A stretch of DNA of 64,000 nt from Scleromitrula shiraiana. Its lineage: Eukaryota; Ascomycota; Leotiomycetes; Helotiales; Sclerotiniaceae. Made by a program: the position numbers and the translations under genes. The stretch spans positions 930,001 through 994,000 of the forward strand of contig JABELC010000002.1 in NCBI GenBank assembly GCA_028455995.1, written 5' to 3'. This document shows positions 22,824-34,322 of this stretch, piece by piece (within the stretch, counting starts at the first letter, position 1; the number at the start of each line of letters is the position of its first letter). The notes under the pieces were generated by a model, which did no database searches, had not been told where the DNA came from, and saw nothing but the letters and a program-made list of their open reading frames with translations.

Positions 22824-24344
22824 AATACGAAAGCTCCCGATCTTATTTGTCTTTAGCTACCTAAAAGTAGTTTTTGACAAATGAAAGATCGTTAGCTCAT
22901 TGATAGTATACTCAAGTGCCGGTAGTATGGTTTGTTTTTTAATCCGTTTGACAATAATTGAAGAACCTGATTCCGAAAAAAAAAAAAAAAAAAAAAATCC
23001 AATTCTGTTTATTGTAGCTATGTAGCTATGTATATGTAGTATGTAGTATGTAATATGTATGTGAATAGTGAGTGTTGTTGTTCACTGTCAGGCCGTGAGC
23101 TTTAGACGGCTTATTCGGGTCCCTCCCGAAAGAAATGAGTGATCAAATCGATCATATACCAATTGACAAGATTTATAGAACTAAGGTGTTCAGTTGCTCA
23201 GTTGCTTAGTTGCCCTTTGTGCGACTTCGTGGCTAATATAGATAGATAGATAGATAGATAGCTATCTATTAAATAACAACCTTGGAAGTAACAACTAACA
23301 ACTAACAAGTAACACGAGGAATTCTATTTTGAAACCGTATAAGTAGAGCTTCTTGATAGAAGATTGAATTCCAAGGTTATACTCAACTAATAACTAATAA
23401 ATATCTCCAGCTACCTTTTGTAGTTGATTCAAATTTCATAATCGTTGAAGAAATGTGGAATTGTGCCTAGACTCGCCGGGAAAAAAAGCCTCCCTTTTCA
23501 ATGTAGAACTTTCTAGGTATGAAATCGCATTCGGAAGAACATTACTGTACTCCAGACTATTTGGTATTCTTCTATACTAAGCACAATCACCTAGATATCT
23601 CTATGTACTATGTAGGTATGTAGGTAGGTACATAGTCAGTCTCATTATATAATATATATTAAATGTTATATATATCCTACGCGTCCTTTGACAACCATCA
23701 CACATTCACATTCACATCTCCGAGCTTTGTCATCTTATTAGTAATTCCGACACCATCCCACCAAGGGGTACTGACTGCAACTTGCACTGTACATTGATCC
23801 ATGAAACCCCTTCTCTCTTAGTTGAACATATTTCAAATAACATGTTATTCAACTTTAAAATCAAATATATTTCAAACATCATATCATTCAAATCCATATC
23901 AAAAGATTAACACATATCATTCTATGCTATTTCATGTAAAAAGTTGACATTAAAACAATAGACTCTTTCATCAAAAGCTGGAGAGTTACAGTCGGTCGGT
24001 GATAGAGTAGTATTTCAAGGATTACCACACGCCCCCCGTCATTCCATCGGAGAATTCCCAGACCCAAGACGGTGTCAATTAAGCCCAGAAGCTTACCGGG
24101 GAATCTACAAGCTGTTCCCCGCCAAATGCAATCTCGATCCGGGAGTATATAATAAGCGGGATCTAACATTCGAAGTATGTATCACCAAAGTTTTTCAGTA
24201 TTGATCCCACAACGTAACAATCAACACGAATTTCAAATAATACAATAAAGAGCAAGCTTAGCATGTGTTTGTGAACGATCAAATCAAGCACCCCTTTCCC
24301 GCCGCCACGTCACCATCGTCAATATATTCCCTGATATACTCAAA

Positions 24345-26491
24345 TCACAGCTTTCCCAGCTTCTGTTCTTTGTATTTATCAAAAACAAACCCTTCCCAAT
24401 CATTTGTCCTAACCTCCTCCAACTTCCTCATGAAAGCTGGCACGCCACCCAAATAGATAGCAAGTTCCGATTTCTTTCCTGGGATATTTGCACCCATATA
24501 CCAACTCTTAGTAGTGACGAATAACGAATGAGCGGCTGTGTCGTTAACAAGTTTCACCCAGGCTTCTTCGGCCGATGAACTGGGTTCGATGGTAGAAAGG
24601 TTGTTTTGGGTGAGGTGCTCAATCATGGTGCTAATGTATTGGCCCTGAAGCTCGGCCATGACTATGCCGTTGGCAAAGGGTGTAGGCGCTGAAGAGAAGG
24701 TTGATATGTTAGTTGTAGATTCTTTGAAGTCGGTTGGAATAAATTTTCGAGGATCATGAGAACACACCTTGAGGTCCGTAGGTCATGAAAAGATTGGGGA
24801 AATTAGACATGGTCATTCCCAAGTAGGTTTGGCAACCATTCGACCACTTTATCTTGAAGTTAATATATCTGGCTATGAGAGATTTACATTCAAGACACCC
24901 ACCTTTTCGGTAACAGTCTTACCATCTGTGCCTACAATGTCAATAGCACTTATTGCTCCTGTTAATGCATCAAATCCTGTAGCCAAAACAACAACATCAA
25001 ATTGATATTCATCGTTGTTGCTCATCTTGATACCTGTTGTTGTAAAACATGCAATCGGATTCTCATTGACATCTATGATGTTGACATTCTCCTGATTGCA
25101 GATCTCGTAGAAGTTTTGTTCTAGCGATGGACGCTTTGGTAGTATTAGTATCTGCACTATAGTGGTATGAAGGGGTAATACCTTAGTGCCAAATGCATGA
25201 ACTGCATTTTCAAGAAGAGGAGCTAAAATATCCTTCTTCTTTGGATCCGTGATTCTTGCACGACATTTTTCGGCCCAGAATGAATAAGCAGAATCATTGG
25301 TTTCCTTGTTGAAGAACATATCTTTGTAGGTGCCAAGCCATGGCCGGAAACCACCCATATTCCAAAGTCGCTGGAGGGTTTCTTGTTTTTGTTCAGGTGT
25401 ATCATCAGAGCCATTGTGATTAATAAAACTGTAATCCATTCCGGCGTAAGTAGTTGGTCTGATTTTATAGGCTTCGTCATATGTTCCTTTTTCTTTGGAA
25501 GCAGCTTGTCCAGCTTCAGTGAGCTGCATTTGGTTCATAGGTAAACAAATATTTGGAGTTCGTTGGAAAACTGTAAGATGTTCGACTTCTGGCCCTATTT
25601 CCTGGATGGTCTGTGGATTATTAGCTAGGAGCCAATGCTCAAACATGTCTTCTCAATATATCGAGAACAATTTCGTGACAACAGTTTTAAATCAGCTCGA
25701 TACATCAGCAACAAATCAAACGATAAGGCAACATCGATAATTACAATAGCAGGTAGGATTATTTACCTGAATCCCAGAAGCTCCTGTTCCAATAACAGCA
25801 ACTCTCTTACCAACAGTATCGACACCTTCTTGAGGCCACGCTCCTACTCATGATTAGTGATTTTATAGCGATTTTTACCAGAATTTCTACCTGTATGGTG
25901 AATTACTCCTTTGTATGAGTCAACACCATCAAAGTTAGGGAAATAGCGCTTGGTGAGAACACCCGTGCATAATATGAGATATCTACAGCCATAGATCTCC
26001 CCAGTTGAGAGCGTAACACTCCATCTACTGGTCTTAATATCGAATTCCGCACGGGTAACTCCAGTGTTTAGAACAACGTCTTTGCTTAGATCGAGCTTTT
26101 CGTCGACGTAAGCAATATACCGTAAAAGTTCGTCGCGGGCAGGAAAGAGTTCTTTCCATGTGAAATCCTTGAAAAGCCCATCGAAACCATATTCATAGAC
26201 CGGAACATGGGTGTCAACTCGAGCACCAGGGTAATTGTTCCAGTACCAGACTCTGTATAATAGGTTTTCTAGCAGATTCTAGGTCAAAGTATGAAGAATG
26301 TTGACTTACCCACCCATTCCCCCACCACGTTCTATAACCTTACAGTTGTAGCCGAGTTTTCTGAGGGTGTGCAACTGGTATAGTCCGCTATGATATCGTT
26401 GTCAGGAGAAATGATATCTCATGAGGGTATTAGATACTAACCCAAACCCAGCCCCCACAATCAAGGCGTCTACTTGAGATTTTGTAGACAT
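24345..26491 (-). CDS. FAD-dependent Baeyer-Villiger-type monooxygenase
   Basis: Eight exons (26491-26442, 26387-26310, 26252-25891, 25843-25767, 25610-25182, 25133-24903, 24852-24768, 24688-24345) give 551 residues in unbroken frame. The FAD Rossmann motif is GAGFGG (13-18). The fingerprint YKGVIHHTGAWP (156-167) matches the BVMO consensus FxGxxxHxxxWP, with Tyr for the first Phe. The NADPH Rossmann motif is GTGASG (182-187). The C-terminal part has the family's LATGFD and NGCQTYLGMTMSNFPNLF-type segments. Such enzymes insert oxygen next to a ketone using NADPH and O2, making esters or lactones; the substrate here cannot be told. There is no signal peptide, so it should be cytosolic. It is divergent from the Arc1-like gene. 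The fifth intron (25134-25181) is 48 nt, stop-free and ends in AAAG, so splicing there is less certain. Confidence 0.92.
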
Positions 26492-27640
26492 GGTTGATTG
26501 TCGAATTGCTTTAATCGTAATGGAAGCAGTAGCTAATTTCAGATGAGTGAAAATGTTGAGTAGTCAAGGTTGGAAGGAGGAACTTTGGAAACTTGAACCT
26601 TCGATGAAGGAGGAAGGAGTGGTTAGTTAAGGTGTCTTAGTCTCATTTCTTCAGGTCCGAATGCCTTTGACGGAGGACACATCTACTAGGAGCTATCATT
26701 TTGTCACTTGTAGTACGATGCGGAAATCTTCTCAGTATCACAATATTGGTACATTCGACATATCAGGTTGGATTAGATGCCGCTACTAATATGAAATATT
26801 CTTCATCCAGAAACAGCCGAAAGTAATTGGATCCAATTTGGTTAGCGAAAGGGACAGTTTGATTGCAGCTTTTACATTTCCAGCAATTCCCTGAAAAGAA
26901 TGCCTTGCTATAGAACTTGCAACAACTTCAGTGCTTCAATCTTGAGGGAGAACATTCCTGCATCTCATCTACGAGGAATCTGATCACTTATCGAGTTGCA
27001 GAATTTTGAAAACGTAGTATTACAATGAAACATAGACAGGTAACACTTGAGGCACGAAGGGTATGTCAAGTTGAGTAACGCATGAATTTCCCAAACCAGA
27101 TATTTGGACATGTGAAATTAACAAATATGTTGTGGCTGGCTGATATATAATCATTCTGGCTCTTCTCTACAGAACAACTCATCAGGTTTGATGGTCACAA
27201 GAATGTACGACTAGCAAGTCGTGAAGAGGTTACGGAATTCAACATGTTTACACTTGTACAATATACAGGTACAAGAAAAGAGGTATGGTTGCTAGCCTTG
27301 CACTTGCTTTTGACAATCTAAAATATGTAACGCTACCAAGCACTAGTATAAACAGATAGTCGGTTACTCGTTCAGGTATATTCGTACTGTGAATAGCTTT
27401 TAAAATAATATTACTGCTGTAAAGGATGAAGCATGCTGAGACTGAAGTTGGTGTGTGCAGCCCCACAACCGAAAAGATGTCCAAACAAAAAAAAATCTAC
27501 GCGATGACTCGAAAAAAAAAACCCAGTCTAAAATCCACCCCTCCTTTTTTTCAACAACCCCTCCATCAACAATCAAACTGTATTCCCCACGCATCATCAC
27601 CCAAGCCATCTCAAGGGCAAATTTCACCCTTCGCAGAACA
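26492..27640. other. Intergenic region between divergent genes
   Basis: It serves as promoter region for the monooxygenase and the Arc1-like gene. An in-frame extension of the latter reaches back to 27455. I saw nothing else. Confidence 0.6.
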
Positions 27641-28879
27641 ATGGCCACCTTCACCAACATCAAATACACTCCATCTGAGGAGACCGAACTCAAACAATGG
27701 ACACTGACCTCCGAGCGACTCAAGACCCCCAACAGCGAAAGCAAAACCCTTCTCGATTCCCTCAACACCCATCTTGCGTCCCGCACCACTCTACTCGGTG
27801 CCAAGCCATCCACGGCCGATATTGCCATCTACGAGAGTCTAGCACCACAGGTCGCGAAATGGACTGCGGAGGAGCGAACGGGTGAAAATGGTCACCCAAA
27901 TATCGTGCGTCACATTGATTTTGTGCAGAACTCGCCGGTCTTTGGATTGAACGTTGGGGAGGAGCAGAAGGTTAAGGTTGATGCCGAGGAGATTCTATAT
28001 GTTAAGCCACCGGTTGATGCTAAGGCTGAGAAGGAGAGGTTGAAAAAAGAGAAGGCAGCCGCTGCCGCCGCTGCCGGAGGCGAACAAACAGTTTTGGCGG
28101 ATCGATCAAGTGCCAAGAAGGACAAAAGTGTGGTTGAGAAAGTTGGCGATAAGGTTGCTGAAGCTAAGGATGCTGTCGTCGCTGCTGTAGCTGGGGATGT
28201 ACCAAGACAAAAGAAGGAGAAGAAGGAGAAAGCTCCTAAACCACCAAAGGCACCCGCTCCAACTGCTCCTCTATCACCATGCTTGATTGATTTACGTGTG
28301 GGCCATATTCTGAAGGCTATTAAGCATCCCGAGGCAGATTCTTTATATGTTTCTACCATTGCTATGGGAGACAAAGCTGGCACGGATGATACATCAGAGT
28401 ATGAAGGTCAAGTTGTCAGAACTGTTTGCTCTGGCCTTAACGGTCTTGTTCCTTTAGAGGAAATGCAAGGTCGTAAGGTAGTTGTCGTATGCAACCTTAA
28501 GCCTGTCAAGATGCGTGGTATCAAATCATGTGCTATGGTTTTGGCGGCCTCTCCCAGATTGAAGGAAGGAGAAGAAGATCACCATGCTGGCCCCGTCGAG
28601 CTTGTTACACCACCTGCTGATGCGAAGGCCGGTGAGAGAGTCTTCTTTGAAGGATGGCAGGGAGAACCAGAGGGTGTATTGAACCCAAAGAAGAAGGTTT
28701 GGGAGATGATCCAACCTGGTTTCACAACCACAGCAGATTTAGAGGCAGCTTTTGATGCCGGTGTTGTCAAAGAATTGAGCAAAGAGGGAGAGGCTCCCAA
28801 GACTGGAGTAGGCAAATTGGTCACTACAAGTGGTGGCGTTTGCAAAGTCAAGAGTTTAGCCGGAGGTATCATCAGATAG
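27641..28879 (+). CDS. ARC1: Arc1-like tRNA-binding cofactor (GST-like, Lys-rich linker, EMAPII-type OB fold)
   Basis: A single exon of 412 codons from the ATG at 27641. Residues 1-110 resemble the GST-like N-terminal domain of Arc1 (TLLGAKPSTADIAIYESLAP). About 115-205 is a Lys/Ala/Glu-rich linker. The C-terminal part is a tRNA-binding OB fold of the EMAPII/Arc1/MetRS type (CLIDLRVGHILKAIKHPEAD to NLKPVKMRGIKSCAMVLAAS), followed by the usual C-terminal extension. In yeast, Arc1 holds methionyl- and glutamyl-tRNA synthetases in the cytosol and delivers tRNA to them. The frame is open upstream to an ATG at 27455, which would add 62 residues, including a basic, Ser/Thr-rich stretch that could target mitochondria. 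I chose MATF because it starts the domain and the extra stretch is low in complexity. Confidence 0.9.
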   Translation: MATFTNIKYTPSEETELKQWTLTSERLKTPNSESKTLLDSLNTHLASRTTLLGAKPSTADIAIYESLAPQVAKWTAEERTGENGHPNIVRHIDFVQNSPVFGLNVGEEQKVKVDAEEILYVKPPVDAKAEKERLKKEKAAAAAAAGGEQTVLADRSSAKKDKSVVEKVGDKVAEAKDAVVAAVAGDVPRQKKEKKEKAPKPPKAPAPTAPLSPCLIDLRVGHILKAIKHPEADSLYVSTIAMGDKAGTDDTSEYEGQVVRTVCSGLNGLVPLEEMQGRKVVVVCNLKPVKMRGIKSCAMVLAASPRLKEGEEDHHAGPVELVTPPADAKAGERVFFEGWQGEPEGVLNPKKKVWEMIQPGFTTTADLEAAFDAGVVKELSKEGEAPKTGVGKLVTTSGGVCKVKSLAGGIIR

Positions 28880-29295
28880 ATGCCATGTTCTATAGAATAT
28901 ATAGACAATTACACAAGCACATGATTGAGCACGATTACCCTTACTTAATTGTACACATTGAAATTACATCTGATGCATGATATTAACGATATTTCTGATA
29001 TACCTATAGTAGGTATTCACTGTTTTTGTGAGAATGCAATACTTTTCCATCCTAAGCTTCCTCCCCCCAAAAACCATTCATCCAGAACTTCAGGAGAACC
29101 ATCGATATATAAAATGGAAGATGCTATGTATGCTCCTTAGATAATGCAAGATCAAGCAGGTGCAGTTTAAAATCCGTCTTTTCACTATCCAAACACTCCC
29201 ACGCTTGCTAAAATCCCTTGAAAAAAAAAAGAGATAGAAATAACTGACAAATTATCACTTGGAACTGACTGAAAGTCAAGAGAGGCATTTCAGTT
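28880..29295. other. Intergenic region between convergent genes
   Basis: It holds only the 3' flanks of the two genes. No feature is visible. Confidence 0.6.
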
Positions 29296-30606
29296 TCAAT
29301 ATGCAACATCCCTCGATGTCTTGAAGATCAATTTCTTCGGATCGAAATCGACATCATCATCGTCGTCATTATCATCCGCCTCCAGAGTATCATCAACCGC
29401 CAATTTTACAGACTCATTAGAAGCTATAACCGGTGGAGCAACCGTCTGATTCTCAACCTGAATTTTAGGTTTCTGCGTCTTTGCAATCCTTTCTTTCTCC
29501 TCCTCTTCCTCCAGCTTTAAACTCTCAATCTTCTTATTCGCTGCTTCTTTCACCTCGTCAAGTTTTCTCTTGATGTTCTCGATTTCCGTACTGCAATCTC
29601 CATCTCGTAGAAATTGATGAGCGGCATGTTCGCATTGACTTTGGCACCACTCTAATCCTTTATCCAATTCATCGAATATGTCAGGCTTGCTTCCAATACC
29701 TCCTCCTGCCCGTCTATACCCTTGCAGCATATTCATTGTATTTCCAATATTGTCCCTTCCGATTCGATCTCTCGAAGGACCCATTTGTCTCGTAGATACG
29801 AATTTCAGATTTGGCATCGAGTCTCCATTTGTATTCGCAATCTTGCCCGGCTTGGGAACTCCGTTTGATGATGGTTTGGGCATAGCACTACCAAGTGCTG
29901 TCGAGGCATCATTTTCCAATTCGTCCTCGCTCTCTTCATCTACGTCCATCTCTGCCGCTCTCCTCATCTCTGCCATTTTTGCGGCCATTTTCCCTTTCCT
30001 CATAGCATTTCGATTCCCACTCACGAATTTCACCAATTCTCCAAATGCCGTCTGTACCGCACTATCATAGTATACAATAATCATAGATCTCGTTCTATAT
30101 TTCGGTACTTGAGAGTTGCCAGATGCAAGAGACTCGGTCTTTCGTTTTCGAAGTACATTTTGAGGCCGTAGCTCAGTCGGTTGTATAGGGTGAGAGGATT
30201 GTCGAGTTAAGGCATTCGGAGAAGCTCGGGGAGCTAAATGATTCGATGACTGATTGTATTCCAGGGCGGCGGCCGCAGCAGCTCGCGCTGCAGATGGAGA
30301 TTCCGGTCTTGGCTTCTTCGGGAATTCACTCTGTATTGGTTTGGGGGACTCGACTATTTTTGGGGAGGTTTCCGCCGACTTTTCGGGTTCATTGAAAGGA
30401 GGGGTAGTTTCTTCTCCATCCTTTGGGCGCAGAGATTCAGTCGAGCCTTTGTTTTTTAATGAACGTGCCGGCTTTGCTTCAACTAATCGAGCAAGCTCAA
30501 TTTGTCGTTGAGCAATTTGGCCATTTAAGTCATCTAATCGTTTATTCCAATCTGGTATGGAAGTGGTGAGATTTGTCAATGCCTCTCGAGTCGAAAAGGT
30601 CGCCAT
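29296..30606 (-). CDS. Orphan, probably nuclear protein, 436 residues
   Basis: A single exon of 436 codons. I do not recognise the family. A short coiled coil is near residues 15-45 (WNKRLDDLNGQIAQRQIELA). Residues 50-140 are Pro/Ser-rich and look disordered, with basic patches. An ordered block around 170-215 reads RTRSMIIVYYDSAVQTAFGE then LVKFVSGNRNAMRKGKMAAKM. A second helix-rich region (about 300-375) has FDELDKGLEWCQSQCEHAAHQ and a Glu/Lys-rich coiled coil. The C-terminus is very acidic (poly-Asp), followed by FDPKKLIFKTSRDVAY. No signal peptide or membrane segment is seen. Basic and acidic clusters suggest a chromatin or RNA-related role, but that is a guess. It is convergent with the Arc1-like gene. 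Confidence 0.75.
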   Translation of the reverse strand: MATFSTREALTNLTTSIPDWNKRLDDLNGQIAQRQIELARLVEAKPARSLKNKGSTESLRPKDGEETTPPFNEPEKSAETSPKIVESPKPIQSEFPKKPRPESPSAARAAAAAALEYNQSSNHLAPRASPNALTRQSSHPIQPTELRPQNVLRKRKTESLASGNSQVPKYRTRSMIIVYYDSAVQTAFGELVKFVSGNRNAMRKGKMAAKMAEMRRAAEMDVDEESEDELENDASTALGSAMPKPSSNGVPKPGKIANTNGDSMPNLKFVSTRQMGPSRDRIGRDNIGNTMNMLQGYRRAGGGIGSKPDIFDELDKGLEWCQSQCEHAAHQFLRDGDCSTEIENIKRKLDEVKEAANKKIESLKLEEEEEKERIAKTQKPKIQVENQTVAPPVIASNESVKLAVDDTLEADDNDDDDDVDFDPKKLIFKTSRDVAY

Positions 30607-31349
30607 GTCCGGTGATTCAAGCAGCGAGTTTTTTTTGGAAGTGTTATTTCGAACTGATCTAGTTTCTAGGGAAGATAGCTTAGCGTAGAGTCATAACTAC
30701 GTCGGTGACTAGAGTGCGAACAATACGTGAAACTTGCTGCTATCAATATAACTTGAATTAGATTTCTCAATTCCTTCGCCAATAATTCATATATTTCAGG
30801 AGATTATATTATTTTAGATCACGATCCTCAATGGAGGAAGGATATATGTAGAGTATATATATCTCAAACTTGATCAATGTTACCACCTGCAGACTTTATG
30901 GAAGCAGTAGTCCACTACAATGCAAGCATTTGAATGAAGGAGGTTAGGAAAGAGAGAAAGATTCCGAATACCGAAGCGGATATTGATGTATAATATCTTA
31001 TTTCATAGAAATTTGTAGTCTTGTACAGTATATGCGTTTGAGAGTGGATTGAGTAGCAGATATGTAGTAAGTATTACTATGTAGTTACATACTTAAGTAG
31101 TAGCAGGGAAAAATATGCGTTGTTATTTAATAGCAATTTTTTTTACTTTTCTTACAAGTTGAATGAACAAATGCAACTTAGAAGAGCTTGCATCCATGAA
31201 ATAATAATGGCGTACCTATTGGCGTATTGTACTAGGGTATGGGTATTAGCTCGAGGGCTAGATAGTTACAATATTTTATGATCTCTCATTCTTTTTCATT
31301 TCTTCCATATTTTACCTCGAGTCCTCTCTTTGGTACAAAGAGAGAGGTT

Positions 31350-32075
31350 TTATTATAAGTCTAATTCTCGTTTTTGTTCTAAAATAAAGTTTATTATATT
31401 AATATTTTGAAAGAATTTTAATATATTTTTGAAATACTAATTTATTGATTAAAATTTAATAAATATTGAATTTTATTTTAATTTATTATTTCAAGTTTTA
31501 TTGTATAAATATTAATAACATACTAGTAATATAAATTAAAATATATTTATTATTTCTTTTATTTATATTACTACTAATATTTTATAATAAAATAATAAAT
31601 ATATATTTTTTCTTTTTCTCCGCTTTTTCTTTCTTTTATTTCAAGTTCAAGTTATTATATAAATCGAGTCAATTCATAATAAATATTAATTTTAATTATA
31701 TTTTATTTCATAATTTTTTTCTCTTTCACTGACAAGTTCAAGTTATTAATATATAAAATAATACTACTACTAGTATTATTAATGATATTTTTAAAATAAT
31801 GTTTTTTTAAACTTGAATTTTATTCAAGTTAATTTATATAGATGCGGACTAAAATATTTAAATAATAAATCTTTAAATACTACTACTAGTACTACTAGTA
31901 GTACTAGTAAATTTTTTATCATTAATTTTCTTATTATTAATTTTTTATAAAATTTAAAATTATACATACTAGTAACTTATATCAATATTTTATATGTATA
32001 TTATCAAACCATAATTCGATATATAATTAAAATTGTAAAAAATACAAATATTTAAAGTAAAAGATTATAGAGAAA
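31350..32075. other. Extreme AT-rich island
   Basis: About 700 bp are almost entirely A and T, with sharp edges against ordinary intergenic DNA. TTCAAGTT-type words recur (near 31490, 31643 and 31733), and ACT/AGT triplet arrays form palindromes. Possible sources are inserted mitochondrial intergenic DNA, an old RIP-mutated repeat or an origin-like element. There is no coding potential. Confidence 0.7.
31884..31909. repeat. Perfect 26-bp palindrome built of TACTAG/ACTAGT units
   Basis: The 26 bases equal their own reverse complement exactly. A related, imperfect array lies near 31766-31785. Confidence 0.9.
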
Positions 32076-33149
32076 AGTCCGAGTCGATATGTCAAGGAAC
32101 CTGACCTGATATCCAAGATGAGTGAGGAGTACGATAGAGCTACTCTGATTGGCAAGATTATGCGAATGTGAAAAAAAATCATCTACTGCCCTCAATCTAC
32201 AACTACATACTAAGTATTTTATTTGTCCATACGCACATGAATCGGAGATGAATTCCAAACTGGAGAACAATATTCTCCCCTCAAAGAAGCCAGTCGCACC
32301 ATACAACACGTAAGAACATACGGAGCGGCCATGTCTAAAACGTACAGTACGTAGCATCCTCATTACATTACAGCACATTACTACCATACTGTTGGTACCA
32401 TTACAGCGCGCTGATAGATGGAAACATATGAAAGCGACAAGAACATCTGGACAGGTGCATCAAGTATACGAACTGATGCTTATCCGTTGATTTTCCTGTT
32501 GTTATTCATTTGCGGTGCCCGGGGAGGGCAAGGCAGTATGGGCGATCTTTGATAAGATTTATTTTGCTTTGCTTTTGTTTTTTGCGATTGCTTTTAAGAC
32601 TGCATGCATCGCATCGCATTGCATCGCTTCTGGCTATGTACAGCAGCAACTATCTCTAATTCATGATAGGCGTTACTTTCCTATATCCTTACAACCACCC
32701 TTCCTTCTTCGTCTGATACTGCATACATACATACACAAGCGCATGCATTGTATCTCTCTCTCTCTCTTTTACTCCTATTGAATTTCGTCGTTCCATTCCG
32801 GAAAATACCTAACGAACGTAACTTACCTTGCTATTTTTCATTCACTCGCCCATTCGTTCATATTTATTCTTGTCATACACCCCCTCTCCTCCATCGCTGA
32901 CCGATATTAATTAGCCCCTCCCCCTTCCTTTCGCCCCCCCTCTCTCAATGATGCAGAGAAGCCACCAGTATATAACAAGGTATATTTGCGTATAAATACA
33001 CATACACATACGCATACACATACACATAAATAATTCACACACACTCACATATCAATCTTGATCTCGATCTCAAATATTTTCGACAACCAGGAATCCCTAA
33101 CAGAGAGATCTAACTCCAAACAGATCATTTAATCAACATTTGCCATCTC

Positions 33150-33171
33150 ATTCCATTCCATTCCATTCCAT
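33150..33171. repeat. (ATTCC)n microsatellite
   Basis: Four ATTCC units. Confidence 0.85.
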
Positions 33172-33736
33172 CCTATGATCGGAGGAAAATCGAATCAAAT
33201 CAAATCCTTGCCATCCATGATATAGATGAACTAACGAACTATCCACCTGAGTTTAACGGAGTATGTAGTTTAGTTCGAGGGGAAGGGGGAGGGGACGGGA
33301 CTAGCCTGTAGAACCACACCACATTTTCTGCAGGACAAGGTGTGTACATAACGTTAGAGCTACTGATGGACGGACTAACCTCGACCTAACAAGCCGCGCC
33401 CCACGAGACGGACGGAATAATCCTTCTAGCTTTGGTTCGAGACACGAAATGGAATGGGCGGATGAGTAGTGGGTTCTTACTTCTTACCTTACCTTCTTAC
33501 TCTTCTTTGCCGTTCGATCTGATCTGACCTTTTGGTGTCAAGGGAGCTTCGGATCGGGAGGGTTTGCTTCCCCGTTTTTCCCGTGTGGGTGTGCCTGTGT
33601 GGAGTATCTTACTGTTTGTACAGTACAGTACTATCTATACATATCACATTGTATCTACTGTATGTATATATCTATTATATGTACGTACGTACAACATGGT
33701 TTGCATTGTTATTGTAATTGTTATTCTGAAGAAAGA

Positions 33737-33776
33737 AATGAATGAATGAATGAATGAATGAATGAATGAATGAATG
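33737..33776. repeat. (AATG)n microsatellite
   Basis: Ten perfect AATG units. Confidence 0.92.
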
Positions 33777-34231
33777 CTCGGATGATCAGCGAGTGCCGCA
33801 CACTTGCAGTTACTGTACATGTAAGTCAAGCCTTATTTCATATATGGTGTGGACATGTAGTGTATGCGAGGTATTCATTCCGCAGCCGGCTCGATTGTAA
33901 GTAAGTAGTATTTGATTATTTGGTTGATTGATTGCGAATACATATGATAGATACATACCGCCATTTAATACTTATCCAATACACATACAAAGATGGATGG
34001 ATGGATGTATGGATGTATGTATGTACCTAAGAAGTTACTTTTACTTATACTGTGTGTGCAATGTTCTCAAACCATGCTGTACTATACCAACTTCATCTGC
34101 ATTTATGTATACAATACAAACAGAGTACGCATTAGATATTCATGTGATGTGATTCACCTATGCAAGCACAGCACAGTATATTACACAGAAAGAAAGTACT
34201 AATTCGGTAGATACCTTACAACCTCAATACC

Positions 34232-34256
34232 CTAATCTAATCTAATCTAATCTAAT
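34232..34256. repeat. (TAATC)n microsatellite
   Basis: Four to five TAATC units near the 3' end of the FMN-protein gene. Confidence 0.85.
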
Positions 34257-34322
34257 ACTGTATGTACTCTCATCCATAATTCCCGATCGATCACGTCACA
34301 GCCCAGCCCAGCACCGACTAAC

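Larger units (their letters stand above)
21868..24344. other. Intergenic region, 2.5 kb, rich in simple repeats
   Basis: It holds GAAT, ATTAATCAATC, GGTATGAAT and GATA arrays and a poly-A run of about 22 (about 22976-22997). No coding frame is supported. The first part is the bZIP promoter. Confidence 0.6.
30607..34322. other. Intergenic region, 3.7 kb, with an AT island
   Basis: No coding frame is supported. It contains the AT island (31350-32075), AC- and CAT-rich simple sequence near 32990-33030, and ATTCC, AATG and TAATC microsatellites. Confidence 0.6.
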
